From positions 37,398-71,142 of the forward strand of contig JALQYE010000001.1 in the NCBI GenBank assembly GCA_023254245.1: a stretch of DNA of 33,745 bases, written 5' to 3'. This document shows, one piece after another, positions 17,504 through 24,430 of this stretch. The translations under genes were made by a program, and so were the position numbers. The notes below the pieces were generated by a model, which was given only the letters and a program-made list of their open reading frames with translations, was not told the origin of the DNA and did not search any database. The number at the start of each line of letters is the position of its first letter. Position 1 is the stretch's first letter. This DNA comes from Emticicia sp. (GTDB lineage: Bacteria > Bacteroidota > Bacteroidia > Cytophagales > Spirosomataceae).

Positions 17504-19801
17504 TCAACTTCTATTTTTGGGTTGTTCAGTTGTGAATGGCTGATTGTAATAGCGTTGCCCCGTAGTTTTAAACAAGGCATTAGCAACCGCACCAAAAACT
17601 GGCGGAAATGGCGGTTCTCCAAGTCCCGTTGGGTCGATGTCGTTCTCTACAAAATGTACATCGATTTTCTTAGGAGCTTCGTTGTGGCGAATCATGCGAT
17701 AATTATGGAAATTGCTTTGCTCGGCAGCACCATCTTTGTGCGTTAAAGCTCCATAAAACGACTGCCCGATTCCATCTACCACAGCACCTTGCACCATGTT
17801 TCGAGCAGCATCTGGATTTACAACCACTCCACAATCAACTACACTTGTTACCGATTCAACATACGGTTGGCCATCTCGCATCACCATATCTACCACGTGG
17901 CCAGCATAAGAAGCATGACAGAAATACGCTGCTACCCCACGTTTTTTGCCTGCATTTTCGGGTTTTCCCCAACCTGATTTTTCTTTTAATAATTCTAATA
18001 CACCAATATATCGACTTGCATCGTAATCGTTATTTTTGCCAACTGGATTTTCTTTGGCACGTTTCAACAAATCAAGACGGAAATCAATTGGGTCTTTGCC
18101 CATTGCTTCGGCTACTTCATCTAAGAAAGATTGCTCAGCTGCGGCATTGAAGTTAGAACGTGGAGCTCTAAATGCACCAATAGTAATGTTTGATGGTATC
18201 TCCCAACCTTCGGCCAAATAATTGTCAACCGCACCTGCAGGGAAACGATTGGCATGCACTGGGTTTTCTGGAATACCTCCACCTTTTACATGAAAACCAA
18301 TCAGGTTTTTGTTTGCATCAAGTGCCGCACGGTAAGTAGCCGTGTACATTGGGCGATAAATTCCATACGTCATATCGTCCTCACGAGTATAAATCAATTT
18401 TACAGGTGCTTTTAGCTTTTGAGAGATACGGGCGGCTTCATACACATACGAACCATACGCTCTACGACCAAAACCACCACCCATGCGGGTCATCTGAATT
18501 TCGATTTTATCAGGAGTTAAGTTTAATAATTTGGCAAGCGTTGGTTCTACCCAACCTGGAGCTTGTAGTGGCCCAGCTACTACCGCCTTATCTTCCTGCA
18601 CATGAGCAAAAAAGTTCATAGGCTCCATGGTATTATGAGCCAAAAACGGAGCATTGTATGTTCGTTCGATAACCTGAGCGGCATTTTTGAAGGCTGCTTC
18701 TGGGTCGCCATCTTTTCTGAGTTGTTGAGCTGGCTTTTTGGCATATTCGGCCATCATTTCCATCTGTTGACTCGTGGTTTCTAATCTTCCTGGAACTACT
18801 TTTTCAGTTTTTCCGCCTCTACCCATCATCGTATCTTTTACATCGCCAGCGGCCTCCCATTGGGCATTTATCTTCTTACGAGCGTTCATCACTTCCCAAG
18901 TAGAATTTCCTACCACGGCAATCATTTCATTGAAAGTGCGAGTATCGAAACCTGCCTGCTCAAATCCATCATCGTAGAGTTTGAAACTAAAAATATCTTT
19001 GATACCAGGCATTTTTTTAGCAGCAGTAGCATCAAAAGATTTGAGCTTCATACCAAATGCAGGCGGATGTTGAATCATGGCGATTAACATTCCATCTACT
19101 TTATAGTCTATTCCGAAAAGCGGTTTACCCGAAACTACTTTAACGCCTTCGGTATTTTTCTTTGAATTTCTTACAATCGAAAAATCTTTCGGAGCTTTTA
19201 GTTTTATATCTTTCGGAATGGTCAATGTTGCCGCTTTGGCAGCCATTTCGCCATATTTTGCCGTTTTTCCACTTGAATGCGATAAAGTACCTGCTTTTGT
19301 GGTAATTTCAGAAGCTGAAACACCCCAAGTTTGTGCAGCTGCTTCAATGAGCATTTGGCGGGCTGCTGCTCCTGCATTGCGGAGTGGTTTCCAGTACATT
19401 CGCACCGAATTACTCCCACCCGTAAATTGAGGGCCATACTTCACGTTATCGTGCGTCCCCATTTCAACGACCACATTTTTCCAATCACAATCCAACTCTT
19501 CAGCTACCATCATTGGTAGTGAAGTCATTACATTTTGTCCAAATTCTGGGTTTGGAACAAGTATTTTGATAATGTTGTCGGGCGTGATTTTGATATATGC
19601 CGCCAGTTCGGACCATTGTTCAATAATGTTCAGTTCGGTAACTTTCTCAGCGGCTTTTACTTCCGAAAACCAGCTGAAACTAAGCATCATTCCACCGCCT
19701 GCCAAAGCAGAAGAGCGAAGAAAAGAACGACGACTTACAAGCCCCCCAGCCCCCGATGGGGGAGTCTTTTTTAATTGCATTTTATTATCTATATTTTTCA
19801 T
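17504..19801 (-). CDS. iorB-like: IorB-like molybdopterin-binding subunit, isoquinoline 1-oxidoreductase/aldehyde oxidase type
   Basis: Large subunit of a periplasmic molybdenum hydroxylase that oxidises an N-heterocycle or aldehyde, using the [2Fe-2S] subunit encoded upstream. The 765-residue product has a Tat signal, SRRSFLRSSALAGGG, with Arg24-Arg25. Cofactor motifs include MTRMGGGFGRRAYGSY and AFRAPRSNFNAAAEQSF. The C-terminal GLGEPPFPPVFGAVANAL holds the likely catalytic Glu of the xanthine-oxidase family. Residues about 13-21 (TPPSGAGGL) are encoded by a GC-rich palindromic element (19741-19766), an oddity just ahead of the Tat motif. The electron acceptor, usually a cytochrome c subunit, and a cofactor-insertion chaperone (XdhC type) are not in the window. 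The substrate is unknown. Confidence 0.93.
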   Translation of the reverse strand: MKNIDNKMQLKKTPPSGAGGLVSRRSFLRSSALAGGGMMLSFSWFSEVKAAEKVTELNIIEQWSELAAYIKITPDNIIKILVPNPEFGQNVMTSLPMMVAEELDCDWKNVVVEMGTHDNVKYGPQFTGGSNSVRMYWKPLRNAGAAARQMLIEAAAQTWGVSASEITTKAGTLSHSSGKTAKYGEMAAKAATLTIPKDIKLKAPKDFSIVRNSKKNTEGVKVVSGKPLFGIDYKVDGMLIAMIQHPPAFGMKLKSFDATAAKKMPGIKDIFSFKLYDDGFEQAGFDTRTFNEMIAVVGNSTWEVMNARKKINAQWEAAGDVKDTMMGRGGKTEKVVPGRLETTSQQMEMMAEYAKKPAQQLRKDGDPEAAFKNAAQVIERTYNAPFLAHNTMEPMNFFAHVQEDKAVVAGPLQAPGWVEPTLAKLLNLTPDKIEIQMTRMGGGFGRRAYGSYVYEAARISQKLKAPVKLIYTREDDMTYGIYRPMYTATYRAALDANKNLIGFHVKGGGIPENPVHANRFPAGAVDNYLAEGWEIPSNITIGAFRAPRSNFNAAAEQSFLDEVAEAMGKDPIDFRLDLLKRAKENPVGKNNDYDASRYIGVLELLKEKSGWGKPENAGKKRGVAAYFCHASYAGHVVDMVMRDGQPYVESVTSVVDCGVVVNPDAARNMVQGAVVDGIGQSFYGALTHKDGAAEQSNFHNYRMIRHNEAPKKIDVHFVENDIDPTGLGEPPFPPVFGAVANALFKTTGQRYYNQPFTTEQPKNRS
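19741..19766. repeat. GC-rich palindromic element inside the start of iorB
   Basis: CCCCC (19750-19754), GAT, GGGGG (19758-19762), preceded by a further run of six C. It is strikingly GC-rich in an AT-rich window and looks like the short dispersed palindromes (REP-like) seen in many Bacteroidota genomes. Here it is read in frame as part of the IorB leader. A related element lies at 19852-19892 in the opposite orientation. Confidence 0.6.
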
Positions 19802-19851
19802 TTAGCTCAAAATTTAATTTTGGAAAGAATTGAATAAAACCCTCATAATAG

Positions 19852-19892
19852 TTCCCCCAATGGGGGGCGGAGGTCGGACCGCCGATGTGGGG
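19852..19892. repeat. GC-rich palindromic element between iorA and iorB
   Basis: CCCCC (19854-19858), AAT, GGGGG (19862-19866) forms one hairpin. GGCGG (19866-19870) and CCGCC (19879-19883) can form a second. The element ends against the iorA stop codon (19893-19895). Its core on the minus strand (CCCCCCATTGGGGGAA) resembles the plus-strand core at 19741-19766, so the two form an inverted pair about 100 bp apart. Confidence 0.6.
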
Positions 19893-20348
19893 CTATTTTT
19901 TAGCAGCCGCTTTGATTGCTTCCTTAATTCTAAGATACGTTCCACAACGACAGATATTTCCGCTCATATAAGCGTCAATCTCTTCGTCGGTTGGGTTTGG
20001 ATTGCTTTTCAATAATGCCGAGGCCGACATAATTTGTCCTGATTGACAATAGCCACATTGAGCCACATCGTGTTCGAGCCATGCTTTCTGTACTGGGTGA
20101 GAAGCATCGGCCGAAAGTCCTTCGATAGTCGTAATAGCTCCCTTACCTACTGCCGAAACTGGTAAACTGCACGAACGTATAGCATTTCCGTCGAGATGTA
20201 CCGTACAGGCTCCACACATGGCCATCCCGCAACCAAATTTAGTACCTGGCATATTGAGATGGTCACGCAAAACCCAAAGCATGGGCGTTGATGGGTCAAC
20301 ATCTACTTGTTGAGTTTTTCCATTTATTTTTAAAGAATATTTTGCCAT
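19893..20348 (-). CDS. iorA-like: IorA-like [2Fe-2S] subunit of a molybdenum hydroxylase
   Basis: Small electron-transfer subunit that carries two [2Fe-2S] clusters and partners the IorB-like protein encoded 91 bp downstream. The 151-residue length is normal. Plant-type ferredoxin cysteines are Cys40, Cys45, Cys48 and Cys60 ([17 protein letters not shown]). The second cluster uses Cys98, Cys101, Cys133 and Cys135 ([11 protein letters not shown] and NICRCGTY). It has no signal peptide; in this family the small subunit is exported as a passenger of the Tat-targeted large subunit. Both cluster sites look complete. The gene probably has its own promoter at 20419-20426. Confidence 0.95.
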   Translation of the reverse strand: MAKYSLKINGKTQQVDVDPSTPMLWVLRDHLNMPGTKFGCGMAMCGACTVHLDGNAIRSCSLPVSAVGKGAITTIEGLSADASHPVQKAWLEHDVAQCGYCQSGQIMSASALLKSNPNPTDEEIDAYMSGNICRCGTYLRIKEAIKAAAKK

Positions 20349-20418
20349 ATTGTTGTATTTACTTCAATTAAAGATTTAACAAAAATATATGAATAAATCA
20401 GTAAAAAACAATGTTTTT

Positions 20419-20426
20419 CAAATATA
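20419..20426 (-). promoter_or_regulatory. Candidate -7 element for iorA-iorB
   Basis: On the minus strand this reads TATATTTG, an exact TAnnTTTG match, about 71 bp before the iorA start. No TTG lies at the usual distance (the nearest leaves a 13-bp spacer), so the promoter call is moderate. Confidence 0.4.
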
Positions 20427-20463
20427 AACTTACGAAAATCAAATATTTAATTATTTCGGTGTC

Positions 20464-20770
20464 TTGAGCTTTTACCAAAAGGCTATTTATATAAACGATT
20501 ACGAGTAGCCTTACACAAACCATTGGCCAAAGTGCTATGTACAGGCTGGTAGATTGGCTTTCTCATACCTGTTGGGTCTTTGGTGTTTTCTAAATAGAAC
20601 AGGGTTCTATACAATTATGAGCCATGGAGCGTTGTAGGTTAGTTCGATAATTTTGTAGTATTTTTGGAAGCACCACAACTTAGCCATCTTTTCGGCGAAC
20701 TGCGGTTGGTTGTTTTTGTTCAGTTAGCTTGGCTTTGTATTTTGTCAACTCTTCTAAGTCGTCAGCGATT
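20464..20770 (-). pseudogene. Decayed second iorB-like gene with a large internal deletion
   Basis: Read on the minus strand with frame changes, this stretch matches two separate parts of the intact IorB. First comes an internal part: VRRKDG (complement of about 20683-20700; the intact copy has QLRKDGD), then a stop, then in another frame KIIELTYNAPWLIHN-like sequence (intact copy VIERTYNAPFLAHN) at about 20617-20655. Directly after MEP-like sequence it jumps to the C-terminal end: ENTKDPTGM...LANGLCKATRNRLYK, stop, PFGKSS (intact copy NDIDPTGLGEP...VANALFKTTGQRYYNQPF). So several hundred codons are missing, with at least two stops and a frameshift. It lies directly upstream of iorA and points to an older iorB-iorA-iorB arrangement or a replaced copy. 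Confidence 0.8.
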
Positions 20771-20775
20771 TTTGT

Positions 20776-21130
20776 ATGTTTTTCTACGCAATACATAGTT
20801 ATTTTGTAAAGTCACTATATGGAGTATGGTTCAGTAGATATTGTTGGGAAAATACGAAAAAGAGAAAGAAAGAGTGGGCGATTGGCGTTTCGATTTTTCA
20901 ACAAAATAGAGTGATGGATTGGATGGTGTTCAATAAAATAGTTTTTACAGTCAATCAATTAGAAACACATCCCTATGTAATACAAGTGTCGCTCAAATTA
21001 TTTTGCCATGGCTTATGCCGTGGAGTAGTTGTAATACCGAAATCGGTTCGTGGAGAAAGAATAGCCTCAATTTCAATATTTTTGATTTTGAAATTGAGGC
21101 TGCCGATAGGGAAATTATCCAAACCTTTAC
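20776..21130 (+). pseudogene. Decayed aldo/keto reductase gene fragment
   Basis: The plus-strand reading frame from 20776 shows family motifs of aldo/keto reductases in order: LYGVW, KEWAIGVSIFQQNRVMDW (family AIGVSNF), VFTVNQLETHPY (family VNQIETHPF) and RGVVVIPKSVRGERI. It then continues only in another frame as LNFNIFDFEIEAADREII (family ENFNIFDFEL). So there is a frameshift near 21063 and a gap between HPY and VIQVSL, where about 50 residues of the barrel are missing. The N-terminal half with the catalytic Asp/Tyr/Lys is absent. The open frame of 138 codons here is therefore a remnant and not a working gene. It starts back to back with the iorB-like remnant. Confidence 0.8.
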
Positions 21131-21327
21131 ATGCTTATTTTTACTATATTTATGCTACTTCCTACTGCTTTATAAACGAGGTTATGTGGTAAAAAGTAGT
21201 TGATGAAAAGCACAAATATTAATTTCACTTCCAAGAATAAAACTCTGAATATAAGTTTTTCTGTGAATGTACTTTAGTTTTTCCCTCCCCTATTAGCCTG
21301 TCTTTTTGACTGTATTGACACTATTTA
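21131..21327. other. Non-coding gap between gene remnants and locus 2
   Basis: No gene, clear terminator or promoter was recognised here. It is the 3' end of the minus-strand locus 2 transcript, and the expected terminator after the esterase gene was not evident. Confidence 0.5.
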
Positions 21328-22875
21328 TTACTTACGTTTGCTTTCTGAGCCAAAATCTTTATCGAGAGTCTTTTTGATAATTGCCGACCAAATTTGATAT
21401 CCTTTATCATTAAAATGTAGCTTGTCAGCAACATATAATTCTGGTTGATATTTACCCTCTTTACTCAAAAGTTGTGGCATTGTTTCAATAAAATGTAAGT
21501 TGGGCACGCTCTGACAATAATTTTTAAGCAAAGAATTAGCCTCAATGATTTTATCTTGTACTGACCAACGACGTTCATTGGGTGAAATAGAAATATAATA
21601 AATGTTAGTTTCAGGTTTCTTTAATTTAACTTTCTGTACAATGTATTTGAAAGCTTCTAAGACTTGTGTTGGACTTTTATCTTGATTACTACCTGTTATA
21701 TCGTTGCTTCCTGAGTAAAAAATAATAGCTTTGAGTGAATGCTTTGCCAAGATACGGTCAATATAGTATGCCATTTCAGCAATATTCGAGCCTCCAAAAC
21801 CACGATGAATGATTTCGTGAGGAGCTAAATCCTGTTTTATAGATTTCCATAAACGAATATATGAACTCCCAGTTACTAAAATTGCATCAGATGAATAAGA
21901 TTCGATTTTATCCAGTTTTTCAAACTCTTGAATTTCTTTTTCAAACCTACTAATACCCGCTGAGTTTTTACTCTTATTTATTTGAGCAGATAGCCACAAA
22001 GTAATTTCATCTAAAGCCTGTTTTTGCTTATTTTTATCATTATCTAACGTATGTCCAGAACCTTCAAATAGTTTTAAGCCTGTTGTAATTCCCAACGATA
22101 AGGCTCGGTTGTAGAGAATTGAACTACCATATTTAAAACCATGATAGGTATAGGATGAATCGAATGGAACGGTTTTATCGGCTGTTCCGTGTACGCTAAA
22201 AAGTGGAATATCACCTGAATTTATCCAACGATAATCAATCATTGCTCCCCAACAATTAATTACAGCATTTACTTTCGAAGAATAGCCTTCGTTTCCACTC
22301 TTCCCTTCTATACTACCTAAATTAGCAGTATTTATATAGGATGGAACTTCATTTTGGTCCAAATAAGCTAAGTGCATAGCCACTTTCGAGCCTGCCGAAC
22401 CGCCCATAATGTAGATTTTTGAAGTATCAATGCCATATTTCTCGGCATTTTTTCTGAAGAATCTAATAGCTGCCTTAGCATCTTGCACACCCCTATACAT
22501 GGCTTCGAAGTAGGAAGTATCGTTTTTAGGTTTTCCAATTCCCAAACGATAGTTGATAGAGCTACTCACATAACCTCTTTTAGCTAATCCTGTACAAAAT
22601 AATGTTGGATAACCAGTACCTTTATCTCCATTTACAAAGCCACCCCCATGTACAAACACTACTAATGGTCGCCTTTTTAAAGTATCGTTCGTGGGTGAAA
22701 ATATATCTAAAAATAGCTTTTCAGGCTCGTTTTTGATATTTATAGCTTCGCCGTATTGAATATTTTTAAGAGAATCAATCGTACTAAAAACCTCATTTTT
22801 AAAGCGTTGGCTATTCTGAGCCATCGATAGTAGGTTCACGCAAGAAAGTAAGCAAACAGTAAAAAACTTATTCAT
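21328..22875 (-). CDS. Two-domain secreted esterase: alpha/beta hydrolase plus SGNH hydrolase
   Basis: A 515-residue secreted protein (signal peptide about 1-19, ending SMAQ) with two esterase folds in series. Residues about 30-300 are a carboxylesterase-type alpha/beta hydrolase: oxyanion motif HGGG (76-79), nucleophile Ser160 in GGSAG, and likely Asp233 (HGTADKTVP) and His275 (GSGHTLD). Residues about 325-510 are an SGNH/GDSL hydrolase: Ser338 in VTGSSYIRLW, GFGGSN, Asn391 in SGSNDI, and Asp484/His487 in DKLHFND. Both catalytic sets look complete. In a glycan locus such enzymes usually remove acetyl or other acyl groups; two domains may act on two positions. Last gene of locus 2, 48 bp after the GH50-like gene. 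Confidence 0.9.
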   Translation of the reverse strand: MNKFFTVCLLSCVNLLSMAQNSQRFKNEVFSTIDSLKNIQYGEAINIKNEPEKLFLDIFSPTNDTLKRRPLVVFVHGGGFVNGDKGTGYPTLFCTGLAKRGYVSSSINYRLGIGKPKNDTSYFEAMYRGVQDAKAAIRFFRKNAEKYGIDTSKIYIMGGSAGSKVAMHLAYLDQNEVPSYINTANLGSIEGKSGNEGYSSKVNAVINCWGAMIDYRWINSGDIPLFSVHGTADKTVPFDSSYTYHGFKYGSSILYNRALSLGITTGLKLFEGSGHTLDNDKNKQKQALDEITLWLSAQINKSKNSAGISRFEKEIQEFEKLDKIESYSSDAILVTGSSYIRLWKSIKQDLAPHEIIHRGFGGSNIAEMAYYIDRILAKHSLKAIIFYSGSNDITGSNQDKSPTQVLEAFKYIVQKVKLKKPETNIYYISISPNERRWSVQDKIIEANSLLKNYCQSVPNLHFIETMPQLLSKEGKYQPELYVADKLHFNDKGYQIWSAIIKKTLDKDFGSESKRK

Positions 22876-22923
22876 TTGGAGGGTTTTGTTGCATTAAATT
22901 TATGAAATATGTACGAGATTATA

Positions 22924-24327
22924 CTATCTATCGAAGTATTTTATCAACTCATATTTATTGGTATTCAATACTTGCATTTTTTCTAATAATGGTAAATATG
23001 GTAGGTATTGATAACTAACAATTCCTTTGTTTGAATCTCGGTTAGACTCATCGGCTGAAAGGTCGGTTGGGTCATTATCTTGGTAGCGGAACCAATGCCA
23101 ACCCACACAATTCGGAGTTTTAAGTAATTCGAGGCAGAAGTTTTGGTAATGAATCCCACGGTCTGATTGTGTTTTTACTAACCAACCTGCTCCAGTTTTA
23201 TTTTCCATTCCCGAATCTTCCGCTTTCGTGTAAAACTCTGTTATAAAAAATGGTCGGTCGCACCATTGGGCCCATTCTGTGAGGTGTTTGGCTTCAGGTT
23301 GCCAATAGCCGTAATAATTGATAGAGACAATGTCAAGATGGCTTTCAGCTGATTTTAAAATGGATTCTACATTTTTAGCCGAACTATGTAAACGGCTACC
23401 TAAATACAGATGGTTAGGGTCGTGTTTTTTTAAAGCTGCCTTTACGGTACCATAATAGATGTCTGCTACATAGCCTAAAAATGCTTCTTTTTGAATTTTT
23501 GTAAGTTTTTCTTTCTCAAAACCATTTGCCTTTGTCCATTTTTCGAGAGCAATCACATCAGCCGAGTTTTTATCAGTTTTAGCTAAGATTTTATTTAATA
23601 AATCATTTGTAAAAGTTAGCTCATTATCAGAAAAGTGGCCTAAAAGATTTTTATCAGAAACAGAGGCAGTTACCATTTTACGAGCGTGTTCATCGCAAAA
23701 TGTCTGAAAATTGGGGTCAAAAATTAAAGCTAAGCTATTTTCTTTTTCAGAGCCAGCCCTCTTGTTTTTTTTAGCATATTCCCCTAAAAAACTTAACATC
23801 GTTGTGTAAACAATTGGTTTTTCGGGGTTTTGCAGGTTATATTTCTGAATTAGTTCAACTTCTGACCAAGAACCAATAACGTTAAAGCCTGCATCTTTTA
23901 TTAGTTTATCGCTTTGTTTTAGCCATTCTTCTGGCGTACCAAATTTTGATTTTAATGCGATTTCATTATTCGGCGATTTCCCCATGCGAACGCTATTTAC
24001 AGCAGCAGTGATAAAATAATGTCCTTCAGGGTCAATAATCCACCAACGGTTTCCAATCTTTTCAGTTCTGAAAAAGCCAGTTTTTTTAGCTTTAGCAGAT
24101 ATGAGTCCGCCATATTTGTCAAGTTTAGGGTTTGTGACTGGGGTAAAATTAGGAAGCATGTCTACTGTTTTGCTTGGGAATGTTTTCCAGTCCGAAATGA
24201 CAATATTTCTAAGGCTATCTCTCCCCCAAGTTTTAGCTTGAATATTTATCGTATTCTGAGCACTAATTGTCCGTACGTTCAGTAGGCATAGTGTTAGCAA
24301 ATAGCTAATACTTCGTAAGTAAAACAT
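22924..24327 (-). CDS. GH50-like (beta-agarase-related) glycoside hydrolase
   Basis: A 467-residue secreted protein with a signal peptide ending near ISAQ24. Motifs resemble the GH50 agarase type of clan GH-A: GFFRTEKIGNRWWIIDPEGH (84-103), LGHFSDNEL with likely acid/base Glu236, KHDPNHLYLGSR, DIVSINYYGYW, and FFITEFYTKAEDSG with likely nucleophile Glu364. GWHWFRYQDNDPTD near residue 410 is the usual late aromatic stretch. Known GH50 enzymes release short oligosaccharides from agarose. This protein is shorter than several agarases and lacks an obvious carbohydrate-binding domain. It may be a GH50 member or a sister family, and the substrate could be another galactan. It sits between susD and the esterase gene of locus 2. 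Confidence 0.75.
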   Translation of the reverse strand: MFYLRSISYLLTLCLLNVRTISAQNTINIQAKTWGRDSLRNIVISDWKTFPSKTVDMLPNFTPVTNPKLDKYGGLISAKAKKTGFFRTEKIGNRWWIIDPEGHYFITAAVNSVRMGKSPNNEIALKSKFGTPEEWLKQSDKLIKDAGFNVIGSWSEVELIQKYNLQNPEKPIVYTTMLSFLGEYAKKNKRAGSEKENSLALIFDPNFQTFCDEHARKMVTASVSDKNLLGHFSDNELTFTNDLLNKILAKTDKNSADVIALEKWTKANGFEKEKLTKIQKEAFLGYVADIYYGTVKAALKKHDPNHLYLGSRLHSSAKNVESILKSAESHLDIVSINYYGYWQPEAKHLTEWAQWCDRPFFITEFYTKAEDSGMENKTGAGWLVKTQSDRGIHYQNFCLELLKTPNCVGWHWFRYQDNDPTDLSADESNRDSNKGIVSYQYLPYLPLLEKMQVLNTNKYELIKYFDR

Positions 24328-24375
24328 ATGTATTTTTGTGAGTGATGGAAGTAAGATTAATTTTTGAGAGATAAT

Positions 24376-24413
24376 TTACATCTTCACCGAGTTGTGCTGC
24401 GGTGAAGATGTAA
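24376..24413 (-). terminator. Strong hairpin between susD and the GH50-like gene
   Basis: TTACATCTTCACCG (24376-24389) and CGGTGAAGATGTAA (24400-24413) pair perfectly over 14 bp around a 10-nt loop. It lies in the 103-bp gap between the susD stop and the next start in the same direction. No long T run follows on the minus strand. It may cause partial termination or protect the upstream susCD message from 3' decay, rather than end the operon. Confidence 0.7.
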
Positions 24414-24430
24414 TTAAATGATTCAACCTT

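Noticed and set aside
17789-19805. Several plus-strand open frames opposite iorB
   Set aside because: They are antisense shadows of a conserved 765-residue protein and show no family motifs or signals of their own.
20776-21192. A 138-codon plus-strand open frame as a hypothetical gene
   Set aside because: It is a frameshifted aldo/keto reductase remnant that lacks the catalytic half; it is recorded as a pseudogene.
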